Source: Mycolicibacterium wolinskyi (GTDB taxonomy: Bacteria; Actinomycetota; Actinomycetes; Mycobacteriales; Mycobacteriaceae). From it: 64,000 bases of DNA. Below the pieces are notes generated by a model. It was given only the letters and a program-made list of their open reading frames with translations, ran no database searches and was not told where the DNA came from. The position numbers and the translations under genes were made by a program. Of the stretch, positions 1 to 8,884 are shown in pieces; the stretch's first letter is position 1, and each line of letters begins with the position of its first letter. The stretch spans positions 202,082-266,081 of the forward strand of contig NZ_LQQA01000023.1 of the NCBI RefSeq assembly GCF_002101965.1. The letters are read 5' to 3'.

Positions 1-1
1 C

Positions 2-1732
2 CTGTGGAATCTCTCGATCAGCGGATGGGCGAACGCGTTCTACTCGGCTGCGGCGCAGGCGGGGGCTCAGGACTGGACGGCGATGCTGTTCGGGTCAAGC
101 GATCCGGCGAACGCGATCACCGTGGACAAGACCCCCGCAGCGCTGTGGATCATCGACATCTCGGTGCGGCTGTTCGGGTTGAACCCGTGGAGTGTGCTGG
201 TGCCGCAGGCCCTCATGGGCGTCGCCGCGGTCGCGGTGCTCTACGCCGCCGTGCGCCGGGCCGCCGGGCCCTGGGCCGCGGTGCTGGCCGGTGCGGTCCT
301 GGCGCTGACACCGGTGGCGGCGCTGATCTTCCGGTTCAACAATCCCGACGCCCTGCTCGTACTGTTGCTCGTCGTCGCCGCCTACTGCGTGCAGCGCGGC
401 ATCGAAAAGGATGCCAGCCGTTGGTGGTTCGTCGCGGCGGGCGCCGCCGTCGGGTTCGGCTTCCTGGCCAAGATGTTGCAGGCGTTCCTGGTGCTGCCCG
501 CGTTCGCGGCGGCGGCGCTCGTGGCGGGTGACCGACCGCTCGGGAAGCGGATCGTCGACGTCGTCGCGGCCGGTGCCGCCCTCGTCGTGAGCGGCGGGTG
601 GTACCTGGTCCTGGTCGAGCTGTGGCCGTCCTCGGCGCGGCCCTACATCGGCGGCTCTCAGCACGACAGCATCGTCGAGCTGGCCTTGGGCTACAACGGT
701 TTCGGGCGGCTGACGGGCGAGGAGACGGGCGGGCTCGGCAACCTGAACTTCGACGTCGGTGCGGGGCGGTTGTTCGGATCGCAGATGGGCGCCGACATCG
801 CTTGGTTATTGCCTGCCGCGCTGATCTGCCTGGCGGCCGGGCTCTACCTCACCCGTCGCGCACCGCGCACCGACCGCACGCGGGCCGCGCTCATCCTGTG
901 GGGCGGCTGGCTGTTGGTCACCGCGGTGGTGTTCAGCTTCATGAACGGCATCGTGCACCCGTACTACACCGTGGCTCTCGCACCGGCGATCGGCGCGGTG
1001 ATCGGCATCGGCGCGTCGTTGTTGTGGAAGCAGCGCAAGGACATTCGCGCCGCCACGGCGCTGGCAGGCACGGTGCTGGTGACCGCGATCCTGGCGGCGG
1101 TACTGCTGGCACGCCACGACGACCCCTATCCATGGTTGCGCGCGGCGGTGGCGGTGGGTGGGGTGGGAGCCGCGGTATTGCTTCTGATGGCGGCCCGGCT
1201 GGGCGATGGTGTGCAGCGGGTCGTCGCCGCGATGGCCGTCGTGGTCTGCCTCGCCGCCCCGGCGGCGTACTCGGTCGCCACCGCGGCAAGCCCGCACAGC
1301 GGAGCCATCCCGTCGGTCGGCCCGTCGCGCGGCGGTGGCTTCGGCGGGTTGTTCGCGGCACCGGAGCCGGGGGAGATGCTCACCGCGACGTTGGCCGCCG
1401 ATGCCGAGGACTACACCTGGGTGGCGGCCGTGGTGGGATCCAGCAACGCCGCCGGCTACCAATTGGCAACTGATGCACCGGTTATGGCGGTCGGAGGCTT
1501 CAACGGCACCGATCCCGCGCCCACGCTCGACGAGTTCAAGAGCTACGTAGAGTCGCGCCAGATCCACTATTTCATCCGCAGCCGGATGATGATGGGCGGA
1601 TTCGGCGGGCACACCCCGAGCGGTAGCCGCGAGGCAGCCGAGATCGCGCAGTGGGTGCAGACCCACTTCACCCCGATCACCATCGAGAACGTCACCGTCT
1701 ACGACCTCACACAGCGTGCGACGAACACATAG
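2..1732 (+). CDS. PMT/ArnT-type membrane glycosyltransferase, 5'-truncated by the window edge
   Basis: A polytopic membrane protein whose reading frame is open from base 2, so the start lies upstream; 576 residues are visible. It aligns by eye along its length with the 638-residue paralogue at 3097-5013: both share a SGWAN segment, an NAITVDK loop, PQALMGVAAVAVLYA and NNPDALLVLLLVVAAYC. That pattern belongs to the PMT_2/ArnT-like GT-C family, which uses polyprenyl-phosphate sugars on the outer face of the membrane; the Asp of TVDK sits in the first extracytoplasmic loop where the catalytic Asp of GT-C enzymes is expected. The C-terminal part after about residue 440 is soluble and probably extracytoplasmic. 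The acceptor is unknown. It is followed after 55 nt by a GT2-GtrA gene. Confidence 0.85.
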   Translation: MWNLSISGWANAFYSAAAQAGAQDWTAMLFGSSDPANAITVDKTPAALWIIDISVRLFGLNPWSVLVPQALMGVAAVAVLYAAVRRAAGPWAAVLAGAVLALTPVAALIFRFNNPDALLVLLLVVAAYCVQRGIEKDASRWWFVAAGAAVGFGFLAKMLQAFLVLPAFAAAALVAGDRPLGKRIVDVVAAGAALVVSGGWYLVLVELWPSSARPYIGGSQHDSIVELALGYNGFGRLTGEETGGLGNLNFDVGAGRLFGSQMGADIAWLLPAALICLAAGLYLTRRAPRTDRTRAALILWGGWLLVTAVVFSFMNGIVHPYYTVALAPAIGAVIGIGASLLWKQRKDIRAATALAGTVLVTAILAAVLLARHDDPYPWLRAAVAVGGVGAAVLLLMAARLGDGVQRVVAAMAVVVCLAAPAAYSVATAASPHSGAIPSVGPSRGGGFGGLFAAPEPGEMLTATLAADAEDYTWVAAVVGSSNAAGYQLATDAPVMAVGGFNGTDPAPTLDEFKSYVESRQIHYFIRSRMMMGGFGGHTPSGSREAAEIAQWVQTHFTPITIENVTVYDLTQRATNT

Positions 1733-1787
1733 CAGGCGCATAGCTTCGCCCCACGCCGGTCACACGCCACAGCAGAACGATGGAGAC

Positions 1788-3071
1788 ATGACAGAGATCG
1801 CCGAGCGATTCGACACCGAAGACGCTGACACCGACACACAGGACCGGTTCCATTTCGCATCGCGTCCCAATGCCGCGGTGGCGGCAAAGGCGGCCGGGGT
1901 ACCGGTGCTCGACGTGGTGGTGCCGGTCTACAACGAGCAAGCGGCGCTGGCACATTCGGTGCGCCGCCTGCACCGCTACCTGCAGGAGAACTTCGCGCTC
2001 CCCACCAGGATCACCATCGCCGACAACGCCAGCGTGGACGCCACCCCGCGCATCGCCGCCGAGCTAGCCGCCGAACTGGACGGCGTGCGCGTGGTCCGCC
2101 TGGAGGAGAAGGGCCGCGGCCGGGCACTGCACGCGGTGTGGTCGACATCGGACGCACCGGTTCTCGCGTACATGGACGTCGACCTGTCGACCGAGCTGAC
2201 GGCGCTCGCGCCGCTCGTGGCCCCGCTGATCTCGGGCCACTCCGATCTGGCGATCGGCACCCGGCTGGGCCGCGGCTCGCGCGTGATCCGCGGTGCCAAA
2301 CGCGAGTTCATCTCCCGCTGCTACAACTTCATCCTGAAATCCACGCTGGCCGCCCGGTTCTCGGATGCCCAGTGCGGGTTCAAGGCGATTCGCGCCGATG
2401 TGGCCGAGCGCCTGCTGCCGCACGTCGCCGATACCGGCTGGTTCTTCGACACCGAGCTGTTGGTCCTGGCCGAACGCAGCGGGCTGCGTATCCACGAAGT
2501 GCCCGTCGACTGGGTCGACGACCCCGACAGCCGCGTCGACATCGTCGCCACCGCGACGGCCGACCTCAAAGGCATCGGCCGACTGTTGCGCGGGTTCGCC
2601 AACGGCTCCATCCCGGTCAACAGCATTGCCGCGCAACTCGGCTCGTCCCGGAACTCAGCCGCACCGGGATCCCTGTTGCGGCAGGTGGTGCGGTTCGGCG
2701 CGGTCGGTGTGGTGTCCACGCTCGCGTACCTGCTGTTGTTCGTCGCACTGCGGTCCGGCCTCGGCGCCCAGGCCGCCAACCTCGTCGCCCTGCTGCTGAC
2801 CGCGATCGGCAACACCGCCGCCAACCGGCGATTCACGTTCGGCATCGCCGGAGCCCGTAACGTCACCCGCCATCACCTGGAAGGGCTGACGGTCTTCGGG
2901 ATCGCCCTGACCATCACGAGCGGCTCGCTGGGGCTGCTGCACGCACTGACGCCGCAGCCGCACCCGGCCGTCGAACTCGCCGTGCTCGTGGCGGCGAACC
3001 TGGCGGCCACCGTCGTCCGCTTCGTGTTGTTGCGCGACTGGGTTTTTCACCCCTCCCGGACACGACGCTGA
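1788..3071 (+). CDS. GT2 glycosyltransferase fused to a GtrA-like membrane domain
   Basis: 427 residues. The N-terminal half is a family 2 (DPM1-like) glycosyltransferase: PVYNEQ near residue 40, the acidic nucleotide-sugar motif YMDVDLS, and QCGFKA typical of polyprenyl-phosphate sugar synthases. From about residue 300 there are four hydrophobic segments of GtrA type, a domain linked to translocation of polyprenyl-phosphate sugars. The likely role is to make and perhaps flip the lipid-linked sugar used by the flanking PMT-type enzymes. The ATG at 1788 is chosen because the frame upstream overlaps the previous gene; a GGAG lies close before it. Its stop is 25 nt from the next start, consistent with an operon. 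The sugar cannot be read from sequence. Confidence 0.85.
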   Translation: MTEIAERFDTEDADTDTQDRFHFASRPNAAVAAKAAGVPVLDVVVPVYNEQAALAHSVRRLHRYLQENFALPTRITIADNASVDATPRIAAELAAELDGVRVVRLEEKGRGRALHAVWSTSDAPVLAYMDVDLSTELTALAPLVAPLISGHSDLAIGTRLGRGSRVIRGAKREFISRCYNFILKSTLAARFSDAQCGFKAIRADVAERLLPHVADTGWFFDTELLVLAERSGLRIHEVPVDWVDDPDSRVDIVATATADLKGIGRLLRGFANGSIPVNSIAAQLGSSRNSAAPGSLLRQVVRFGAVGVVSTLAYLLLFVALRSGLGAQAANLVALLLTAIGNTAANRRFTFGIAGARNVTRHHLEGLTVFGIALTITSGSLGLLHALTPQPHPAVELAVLVAANLAATVVRFVLLRDWVFHPSRTRR

Positions 3072-3096
3072 ACCTTCGAAACCGAAAGCTGCTGAC

Positions 3097-5013
3097 ATGA
3101 CAACCATCGCTGACATCGGCCGCGACCCCATCGTGGTGTCGGCCGATCCGCCCCGAGCCGCGCAGCCGCGCTGGGTCCGGCCCGCCTACTGGGCGCTGCT
3201 GGCCGGCACCGCGGTGCTGTACCTGTGGGGTCTCGGGTCCTCGGGCTGGGCCAACAGCTACTACGCCGCCGCGGCGCAGGCAGGCACCCAGTCCTGGAAG
3301 GCCTGGCTGTTCGGCTCACTCGACGCCGGCAACGCCATCACGGTAGACAAACCGCCCGCCGCGATGTGGGCCATGGGACTGTCCGGCCGGCTGTCCGGCT
3401 TCAACGAGTTCACCATGCTGTTGCCGCAAGCCCTCATGGGCGTGGCGGCGGTGGCCGTGCTGTACGCCACGGTCAAGCGGACAAGCGGTCCGGGTGCGGG
3501 TCTCATCGCGGGTGCGGCGCTGGCCGTGACGCCCGTGGCGACCTCGATGTTCCGCTACAACAATCCCGATGCCCTGTTGGTGTTGCTGCTCGTGGTGGCT
3601 GCGTACTGCATGGTGCGCGCGATCGGACCGGTGTCGGCAAGGGCCAGCACGCTGTGGGTCGCGCTGTCGGGATGTGCGCTGGGATTCGCGTTCCTGACCA
3701 AGATGCTGCAGGCGTTCCTCATCATCCCCGGCCTGGCGTTGGTGTTCCTGGTCGCCGCGCCCATCGCGTCGGTGTGGAAGCGCTTGGGCGCGGTGCTGAT
3801 CGGCGGGGTCGCGATGGCGATCTCGGCCGGCTGGTATCTCGCTCTCGTCGCGCTGTGGCCCGCCGACTCACGGCCATACATCGCCGGCTCGACCGACAAC
3901 AGCTTGTTGCAGTTGGCATTCGGATACAACGGCATTGACCGCATCGTCGGGCAGAACCAGCCCGGCGGTGGGCCGGGCCACGGCCCGGGCGGCGGTGGGC
4001 CCAACCTGTTCTTCGGCGGCGAAGCCGGCATCGGCCGCATGTTCGGACTGTCCATGGGCACCGAGGCCTCGTGGCTGCTGCCTGCCGCGTTGGTCGGCCT
4101 GGTCGCCGTGTTGTGGTTGACCCGCCGCACCGCGCGCACGGCGGGTGTTCGTGCCGGGGCGCTGCTGTGGGGCGGCTGGTTGCTGGTGACGGCGGCCGTG
4201 TTCAGCTTCATGGACGGCACCATCCACCCGTACTACACCGTGGCGCTGGCCCCGGCGATCGCCGCGCTCGTCGGCATCTCGGTCGTCGAATTGTGGCGGC
4301 GACGTGAGCATCTCGCCAGCCGACTGGTGATGGCCGGGATGCTGGCCGGCACCGGAGCGTGGGCTTTCGTATTGCTCAACCGCACTCCCGAGTGGCTGCC
4401 CGCATTGCGCTGGATCGTGTTGATCGGCTCGATCGTGGTCGCGGTGGCGCTGGCTGCCGCGGCACACCGGCCGGGCCGGGCCGGTGCGGCCGTGGCGCTC
4501 GCCGCGATCGTCTTCGGGCTCGGCGCGCCCACCGCGTACTCGATCGAGACCGTGCTCAACGGGAACAGCAGTGGTCCGATGGCGATGGCGGGCCCCAAGC
4601 GCGACTGGGGTTTCGGTGGCCCGGGTGGGCACGGCGGCCCGGGCGGACCTCCGCCGGGCATGGGGAACCGGGATGACTCGGCACTGGCCGACCTCATCGC
4701 CGGTGCCGACAACCGTTGGGCCGCAGCCAGTGTCGGGTCGATGATGGTCAGTGACCTCGAGCTCAAGACCGGTGAGTCCCTGATGGCGATCGGCGGGTTC
4801 ACCGGTGGCGACAACTCACCGACCCTCGCGCAGTTCCAGCAGTACGTCGCCGACGGTGACGTCCGGTACTTCCTGGATCGCGAAGGCGGCTTCGGTCCGC
4901 CCCGCGAGGAGCGTGGCAGTGCCGGTGAGATCACCGACTGGGTCAAGCAGAACTTCACGAAGACCGAGGTCGGCGGAACCGCGGTGTACGACCTGCAAGC
5001 ACCGCATGCCTGA
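3097..5013 (+). CDS. PMT/ArnT-type membrane glycosyltransferase
   Basis: 638 residues, many transmembrane helices, same family as the truncated gene at the window start. Shared landmarks are WANSYYAAAAQAGTQSWKAW, NAITVDKPPAAMW with the presumed catalytic Asp, and FRYNNPDALLVLLL. It differs by two Gly/Pro-rich insertions, near residues 288-303 and 505-523, where the first copy is short; these probably lie in extracytoplasmic loops. The soluble C-terminus ends in a compact domain with the pattern GGFTGGDNSPTLAQF. Being duplicated around a single GT2-GtrA gene suggests two acceptors or two linkages using one lipid donor; that is inference. Confidence 0.87.
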   Translation: MTTIADIGRDPIVVSADPPRAAQPRWVRPAYWALLAGTAVLYLWGLGSSGWANSYYAAAAQAGTQSWKAWLFGSLDAGNAITVDKPPAAMWAMGLSGRLSGFNEFTMLLPQALMGVAAVAVLYATVKRTSGPGAGLIAGAALAVTPVATSMFRYNNPDALLVLLLVVAAYCMVRAIGPVSARASTLWVALSGCALGFAFLTKMLQAFLIIPGLALVFLVAAPIASVWKRLGAVLIGGVAMAISAGWYLALVALWPADSRPYIAGSTDNSLLQLAFGYNGIDRIVGQNQPGGGPGHGPGGGGPNLFFGGEAGIGRMFGLSMGTEASWLLPAALVGLVAVLWLTRRTARTAGVRAGALLWGGWLLVTAAVFSFMDGTIHPYYTVALAPAIAALVGISVVELWRRREHLASRLVMAGMLAGTGAWAFVLLNRTPEWLPALRWIVLIGSIVVAVALAAAAHRPGRAGAAVALAAIVFGLGAPTAYSIETVLNGNSSGPMAMAGPKRDWGFGGPGGHGGPGGPPPGMGNRDDSALADLIAGADNRWAAASVGSMMVSDLELKTGESLMAIGGFTGGDNSPTLAQFQQYVADGDVRYFLDREGGFGPPREERGSAGEITDWVKQNFTKTEVGGTAVYDLQAPHA

Positions 5014-5026
5014 CCCCAAACCGCGG

Positions 5027-5060
5027 CGGCCGTCCTGCTACCCCCCGAGCAGGACGGCCG
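5027..5060 (+). terminator. Hairpin after the glycosyltransferase operon
   Basis: A perfect 13-bp inverted repeat (arms 5027-5039 and 5048-5060, 8-nt loop) starts 13 nt after the PMT stop codon. It lacks a U-run, as is common for mycobacterial terminators, so a termination role is probable but not certain. Confidence 0.6.
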
Positions 5061-5124
5061 TCGCCTTGGATCCACCTGATCCATAGTGGTGACGAACGGC
5101 CCATGGGGGTCTAGCCTGCGGCTC

Positions 5125-5616
5125 ATGTCAGTCACCGATCAGTACCTGGCCAACAACGCGGAGTACGCCAAGCAGTTCAGCGGACCGCTACCGCTGCCGC
5201 CGAGCAAGCACGTCGCGGTCGTGGCGTGCATGGACGCCCGCCTGGATGTGTATCGCATCCTCGGCCTGGCCGACGGCGAGGCGCATGTCATTCGCAATGC
5301 CGGAGGCGTCGTCACCGACGACGAGATCCGGTCCCTTGCCATCAGTCAGCGGTTGCTGGGAACCAAAGAGATCATCCTGATTCACCACACCGATTGCGGC
5401 ATGCTGACTTTCACCGACGACGACTTCAAACGCGCCATCCAAGACGAAACAGGCATCAAGCCCGCGTGGGCGGCCGAGGCGTTCACCGACCTCGAAGAGG
5501 ACGTGCGCCAGTCCCTGCGCCGCATCGAGGCCAACCCGTTCGTCACCAGGCATGAATCGTTGCGCGGCTTCATCTTCGACGTCGCGACCGGCAAGCTCGA
5601 CGAGGTCCACGCCTGA
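5125..5616 (+). CDS. canA: Beta-class carbonic anhydrase
   Basis: 163 residues, the usual length for the short mycobacterial beta carbonic anhydrase (Rv1284 type). It interconverts CO2 and bicarbonate in the cytoplasm. Zinc ligands are visible as Cys35, His88 and Cys91, with the Asp37-Arg39 dyad in CMDARLD. The ATG at 5125 is chosen over one 13 codons upstream because TAGCCT at 5112-5117 is a good -10 seven bases before it, implying a leaderless transcript, and because the family starts with this VTDxYLANN sequence. In other mycobacteria this gene also lies near the cysD-cysN locus, as it does here. Confidence 0.93.
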   Translation: MSVTDQYLANNAEYAKQFSGPLPLPPSKHVAVVACMDARLDVYRILGLADGEAHVIRNAGGVVTDDEIRSLAISQRLLGTKEIILIHHTDCGMLTFTDDDFKRAIQDETGIKPAWAAEAFTDLEEDVRQSLRRIEANPFVTRHESLRGFIFDVATGKLDEVHA

Positions 5617-5621
5617 GAGGT

Positions 5622-6035
5622 TCAGCCGACCTTGTACGTTGCAATCGCCTTCGCGATTGCGTCGCCGCCGGGCGTGACGATGTCGACATCGCAACTCACG
5701 ATCGACCTGCCCTGCCGCAGCACCCGGCCGACGCCGAGCAGGTCGGTGGACCGGGCCGGGGCCAGATAGCTGATCGACATCGAAACCGTCACGCCCCGAA
5801 GTGAATCCGGCACGTCGGCCCCTGCCCAGGCGGCAGCCATCACGGTGACATCGGCGAGCGTGGCGATCGCGCCGCCGTGCACCATGTCGGCGAGCGTGAC
5901 GTTCGACGGATCCCACGGCATTCGCAGCCGCACCTCGGGTCCGTCGAGCGACTCCGCGACGATGCCCAACTTCGCGACAAACGGTGACTCCGGCAGGAAT
6001 TGCGCCATCACGTCAGATCCGGTCTGGGTTGTCAT
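5622..6035 (-). CDS. Hotdog-fold thioesterase (PaaI type)
   Basis: About 137 residues. The sequence has the PaaI/4HBT layout: a helix entered by HGGAIATLADVTVMAAAW, then strands with SMSISYLAPA and the Val/Asp-rich C-terminal strand. Such enzymes hydrolyse acyl- or aryl-CoA thioesters. The open frame reaches 6071, but ATG 6035 (MTTQTG) is preferred for length; an alternative at MAQF is nine codons inside. It converges on the carbonic anhydrase gene with 5 nt between stops. Substrate unknown. Confidence 0.8.
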   Translation of the reverse strand: MTTQTGSDVMAQFLPESPFVAKLGIVAESLDGPEVRLRMPWDPSNVTLADMVHGGAIATLADVTVMAAAWAGADVPDSLRGVTVSMSISYLAPARSTDLLGVGRVLRQGRSIVSCDVDIVTPGGDAIAKAIATYKVG

Positions 6036-6100
6036 CCATCGAAGTCTTGCCACCGGCGTTCGGCGGTTCAATTACCTCCGGGGTAGTCCTTCTCTCCGAG

Positions 6101-6652
6101 TCAGCCGCGCGCCAGCACGACCAATGCGTCGGCGGTGCGGTCGCAGTATGCATCGCGGTCGACGAGCCCTCGCGTCATCGCCCGCACCACGGTGGACGCC
6201 ACGAGGAAATCGAACACGACGTCGGCCCGCGCGGCGTCGCCGAGCAGATCAGCCATCAGCGCCCGCACATCGGTCTCGGCGCGCAACACCAGTCGTTCGT
6301 AGATCGTCTCGTCCCGGTGATAGGCCGTCAGCAGGCCCGGCAGCGCCGCCCGGGTCACGGGGTTGGCCAGCCAGTCGAGGAACACCGCGACCCACCCCCG
6401 CAGATCTGCACGCAGGTCGCCGGACGGGCCGGGGACCGGCACGGGCGCCGCGTGACCGAAAGCGGCATCTTCCACCAGGGCCTCTTTGGTCGGCCAGCGT
6501 CGGTAGATCGTCGGTGCGCCGACACCCGCGCGCCGGGCGACGGCCAGCACGGTCGTGCCTTGGTAGCCCTCCTCGACCAGCAGTTCACGGGCCGCGGTCA
6601 GCACGGCGACATCCTTGGCGGGGTCGCGGGGCCGCCCGGCTGCAGTGGTCAT
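6101..6652 (-). CDS. TetR family transcriptional regulator
   Basis: 183 residues. The N-terminal helix-turn-helix reads GYQGTTVLAVARRAGVGAPTIYRRWPTKEALV, typical of TetR repressors; the C-terminal half is a ligand-binding helical domain of unknown specificity. A -10 (TAGGTT on the minus strand) lies six bases before the ATG, suggesting a leaderless mRNA. It is divergent from the gene at 6727, and the 74-bp gap holds a 23-bp inverted repeat that is its probable operator. Confidence 0.88.
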   Translation of the reverse strand: MTTAAGRPRDPAKDVAVLTAARELLVEEGYQGTTVLAVARRAGVGAPTIYRRWPTKEALVEDAAFGHAAPVPVPGPSGDLRADLRGWVAVFLDWLANPVTRAALPGLLTAYHRDETIYERLVLRAETDVRALMADLLGDAARADVVFDFLVASTVVRAMTRGLVDRDAYCDRTADALVVLARG

Positions 6653-6684
6653 CGCAAAAACCTATCCTCATCGGCTCGCGCCTG

Positions 6685-6707
6685 TTACGTTACGGCCTAT
6701 AACGTAA
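6685..6707. promoter_or_regulatory. Inverted repeat, probable TetR operator
   Basis: Arms TTACGTTA (6685-6692) and TAACGTAA (6700-6707) are perfect inverses around a 7-bp spacer, midway between the divergent TetR gene and the gene at 6727. The position suits control of both promoters. Binding is inferred. Confidence 0.7.
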
Positions 6708-6726
6708 TTATCTCCCGGGAGGTCGC

Positions 6727-7842
6727 ATGCTCACGCCGCACGACGAACTGCTCTGTCACCAGTTGCCGACCACGTTCGACCACGTCGCCCAATCCGATCT
6801 GCGGTGGACCGAACGCATCGTGATGTACGGGTTCGACCGCTCGGGCGAGGTCAACGTGATGACGGGCCTGGCGCGCTATCCCAATCGCAATGTCACCGAC
6901 GCGTACGCGATGATCACCAAGCGCGGCGGCGAGGCCCGCGTCGTGCGCATGTCGACCGAACTCAATCCCGAATCGGGCGCTCTCGGAACATATTCCGTCG
7001 GCCCGTACACCTACAGCGTCGAGGAGCCGCTGCGAACCGTGCGAGCCGTGCTCGAACCCAACGAGCAGGGGGTGAGCCTCGATCTTCGGTTGCGCGGTCA
7101 GTTCCCGACCTATGAGCAGACGCCCGCGTTCCACCGCAGCCGCGGCCGCGTCAGCGAAGATGCGCGCCGGTTCTACCAGAACGGCGACCTGGAGGGCTGG
7201 ATCGAGATCGACGGCGAACGCATCGAGATCGACACGTCCCGGTGGTGGTTCGGCCGCGACCACTCGTGGGGCATCCGTAACGGACCGGGTGGCGGAAGCT
7301 TGCCGGAGGGTGTCCACCTGCAGCCTCAGGAGATTCCCGACGGCACCCTCTACTACATGGGGATCTTCGAATTCGAGGACGAACTCGTGCATTTCGCGCA
7401 GCGCGAGACCAGCACGGGGGACCGGTGGCAGTTCGAGGGCGAAATCCTCTACCCGCTTGCGACCGAACGTCCGGCAGCCACCATCATCGACGTCGAACAC
7501 GACCTGAAGTTCCGCGACGAGCTCCGGGTCATCAGCGGCGGCACCTTCACCGTGCACCGTGGTGACCGCAGCACGAGCACCATCGAGGTCACCCCGATCA
7601 CCGACTTCTGGCCCGGACTGGCCGGCTACATGGAAGTCGACGGATATGCGTCCGGACATTGGCGTGGAAAGGAATTCATCGACGGATTCACGGCCGACAC
7701 CACGGATCTGAGCGTCATCAAGCCCGTCAGCTTCCTGTCCGAGACACTGTGCGAGGTCCGGATGGATGGAAAGACCGGCCATGGCCTGGTCGAGATGGTG
7801 TTCGTCGGGGCCTACCCGCGCTACGGTTATACCGGGTGGTGA
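6727..7842 (+). CDS. Uncharacterised protein (resembles the DUF7064/7065 group)
   Basis: 371 residues, no signal peptide or membrane segment. A conserved-looking core SRWWFGRDHSWGIRNG near residue 173 resembles lipocalin-like or hydratase-like proteins often found beside phosphotransferase-like genes in actinobacteria. I do not recognise a precise function. GGGAGG at 6717-6722 is its ribosome site. It ends in a GTGA overlap with the next gene, so the two are translationally coupled and probably act together under the adjacent TetR regulator. Confidence 0.7.
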   Translation: MLTPHDELLCHQLPTTFDHVAQSDLRWTERIVMYGFDRSGEVNVMTGLARYPNRNVTDAYAMITKRGGEARVVRMSTELNPESGALGTYSVGPYTYSVEEPLRTVRAVLEPNEQGVSLDLRLRGQFPTYEQTPAFHRSRGRVSEDARRFYQNGDLEGWIEIDGERIEIDTSRWWFGRDHSWGIRNGPGGGSLPEGVHLQPQEIPDGTLYYMGIFEFEDELVHFAQRETSTGDRWQFEGEILYPLATERPAATIIDVEHDLKFRDELRVISGGTFTVHRGDRSTSTIEVTPITDFWPGLAGYMEVDGYASGHWRGKEFIDGFTADTTDLSVIKPVSFLSETLCEVRMDGKTGHGLVEMVFVGAYPRYGYTGW

Positions 7843-8852
7843 GGCCGGCCGCCGAGGAGCTCCCCGCAGCCCTCGAAACCATTGCCCGCCAACGTGTTCC
7901 CGGTGCCGCGCAGGCGCGGGTGAAGAACTGGAGCCCGAGCCCGGGCGGCTTTTCCACCGAGACATTCCTGTTCGAGCTCGACGGGCTCGACGACGGGCAC
8001 AGTCTCGGCCTGGTGTTCCGGCGCCCGCCGGAATTTCAGATCCTGCCTGACTACGATCTGCGTCGGCAGTGTCTCGTCATGCAACGGCTGGCGTCATCAC
8101 CCATTCCGGTGCCGACTGTGCGCTGGATCGACGCCGAGGGCGACGCCCTCGGCACCCAGTATCTCGTGATGGATCGCATCGACGGCGTGGTCGGAGTCAG
8201 CGACGTACCGCCCTACCACGGGGCCGGAATCTTCGCCGAGACCGACGATGCGGGCCGGGCCGCGCTGTGGAACGGATGCGTGGACATGATCGCGGCCGTG
8301 CACCGGCTCGATCCGCAGGAGTACCGGCTGGGGTTCCTCGGCAAGTCGAGTCCGGCTGCCCTGCGCGACTTCCTGCGTTATGCGATCGGCTGGGCCTACG
8401 GCGACAAGCCGATTCACCCGACCTTCCGCCGAGCGCTGGACTGGCTGGACAACCATCTCTACACGCCTGACCGCGTCGGACTGTGCTGGGGTGACAGCCG
8501 GATGTCGAACGTCCTGTACCGGCCCGATCTGTCGCCGGCTGCAGCGCTGGACTGGGAGATCGCCTACCTGGGTGATCAGGCAGCCGACGTCAGCTGGCTT
8601 CTCATGACCGATTGGGTCAGCAGCCCGCTGCCCGACAACGCGCCGGCGCCGGGAACGCCGAGCCGAGAGGAGACCATCGACCGCTACGAGCACGCAGTGG
8701 GCCACGAAATCGGCAACATCGCGTTCGGTGACGTCACCGCGCCGCTTTTGCTGGCTGTCGCGCTGATCCGGCTCAATCACCGGTTCGACCTTCCAGGCGT
8801 GGACCTCGCCGACATTTGCGCGCGGCGTATCGACTTCGTGCTCGGAAGCTGA
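7839..8852 (+). CDS. Aminoglycoside phosphotransferase (APH)-fold protein
   Basis: 337 residues. It begins at the GTG overlapping the previous stop (GTGA); the longer open frame is rejected because it would overlap that gene by 180 nt. Kinase-like landmarks are FLFELDG and GLVFRRPPEF in the N-lobe, LCWGDSRMSNVLY (catalytic loop, with Trp in place of the usual His) and AALDWEIAYLGDQAAD (metal-binding Asp). This subgroup of the APH/choline kinase fold, sometimes fused to acyl-CoA dehydrogenases, is thought to phosphorylate hydroxyl compounds rather than antibiotics. Coupling to the uncharacterised gene before it suggests a shared small-molecule pathway. Confidence 0.82.
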   Translation: MRPAAEELPAALETIARQRVPGAAQARVKNWSPSPGGFSTETFLFELDGLDDGHSLGLVFRRPPEFQILPDYDLRRQCLVMQRLASSPIPVPTVRWIDAEGDALGTQYLVMDRIDGVVGVSDVPPYHGAGIFAETDDAGRAALWNGCVDMIAAVHRLDPQEYRLGFLGKSSPAALRDFLRYAIGWAYGDKPIHPTFRRALDWLDNHLYTPDRVGLCWGDSRMSNVLYRPDLSPAAALDWEIAYLGDQAADVSWLLMTDWVSSPLPDNAPAPGTPSREETIDRYEHAVGHEIGNIAFGDVTAPLLLAVALIRLNHRFDLPGVDLADICARRIDFVLGS

Positions 8853-8884
8853 GGAAGATCAGGGAACTGCTTTAGATTGCTCGG

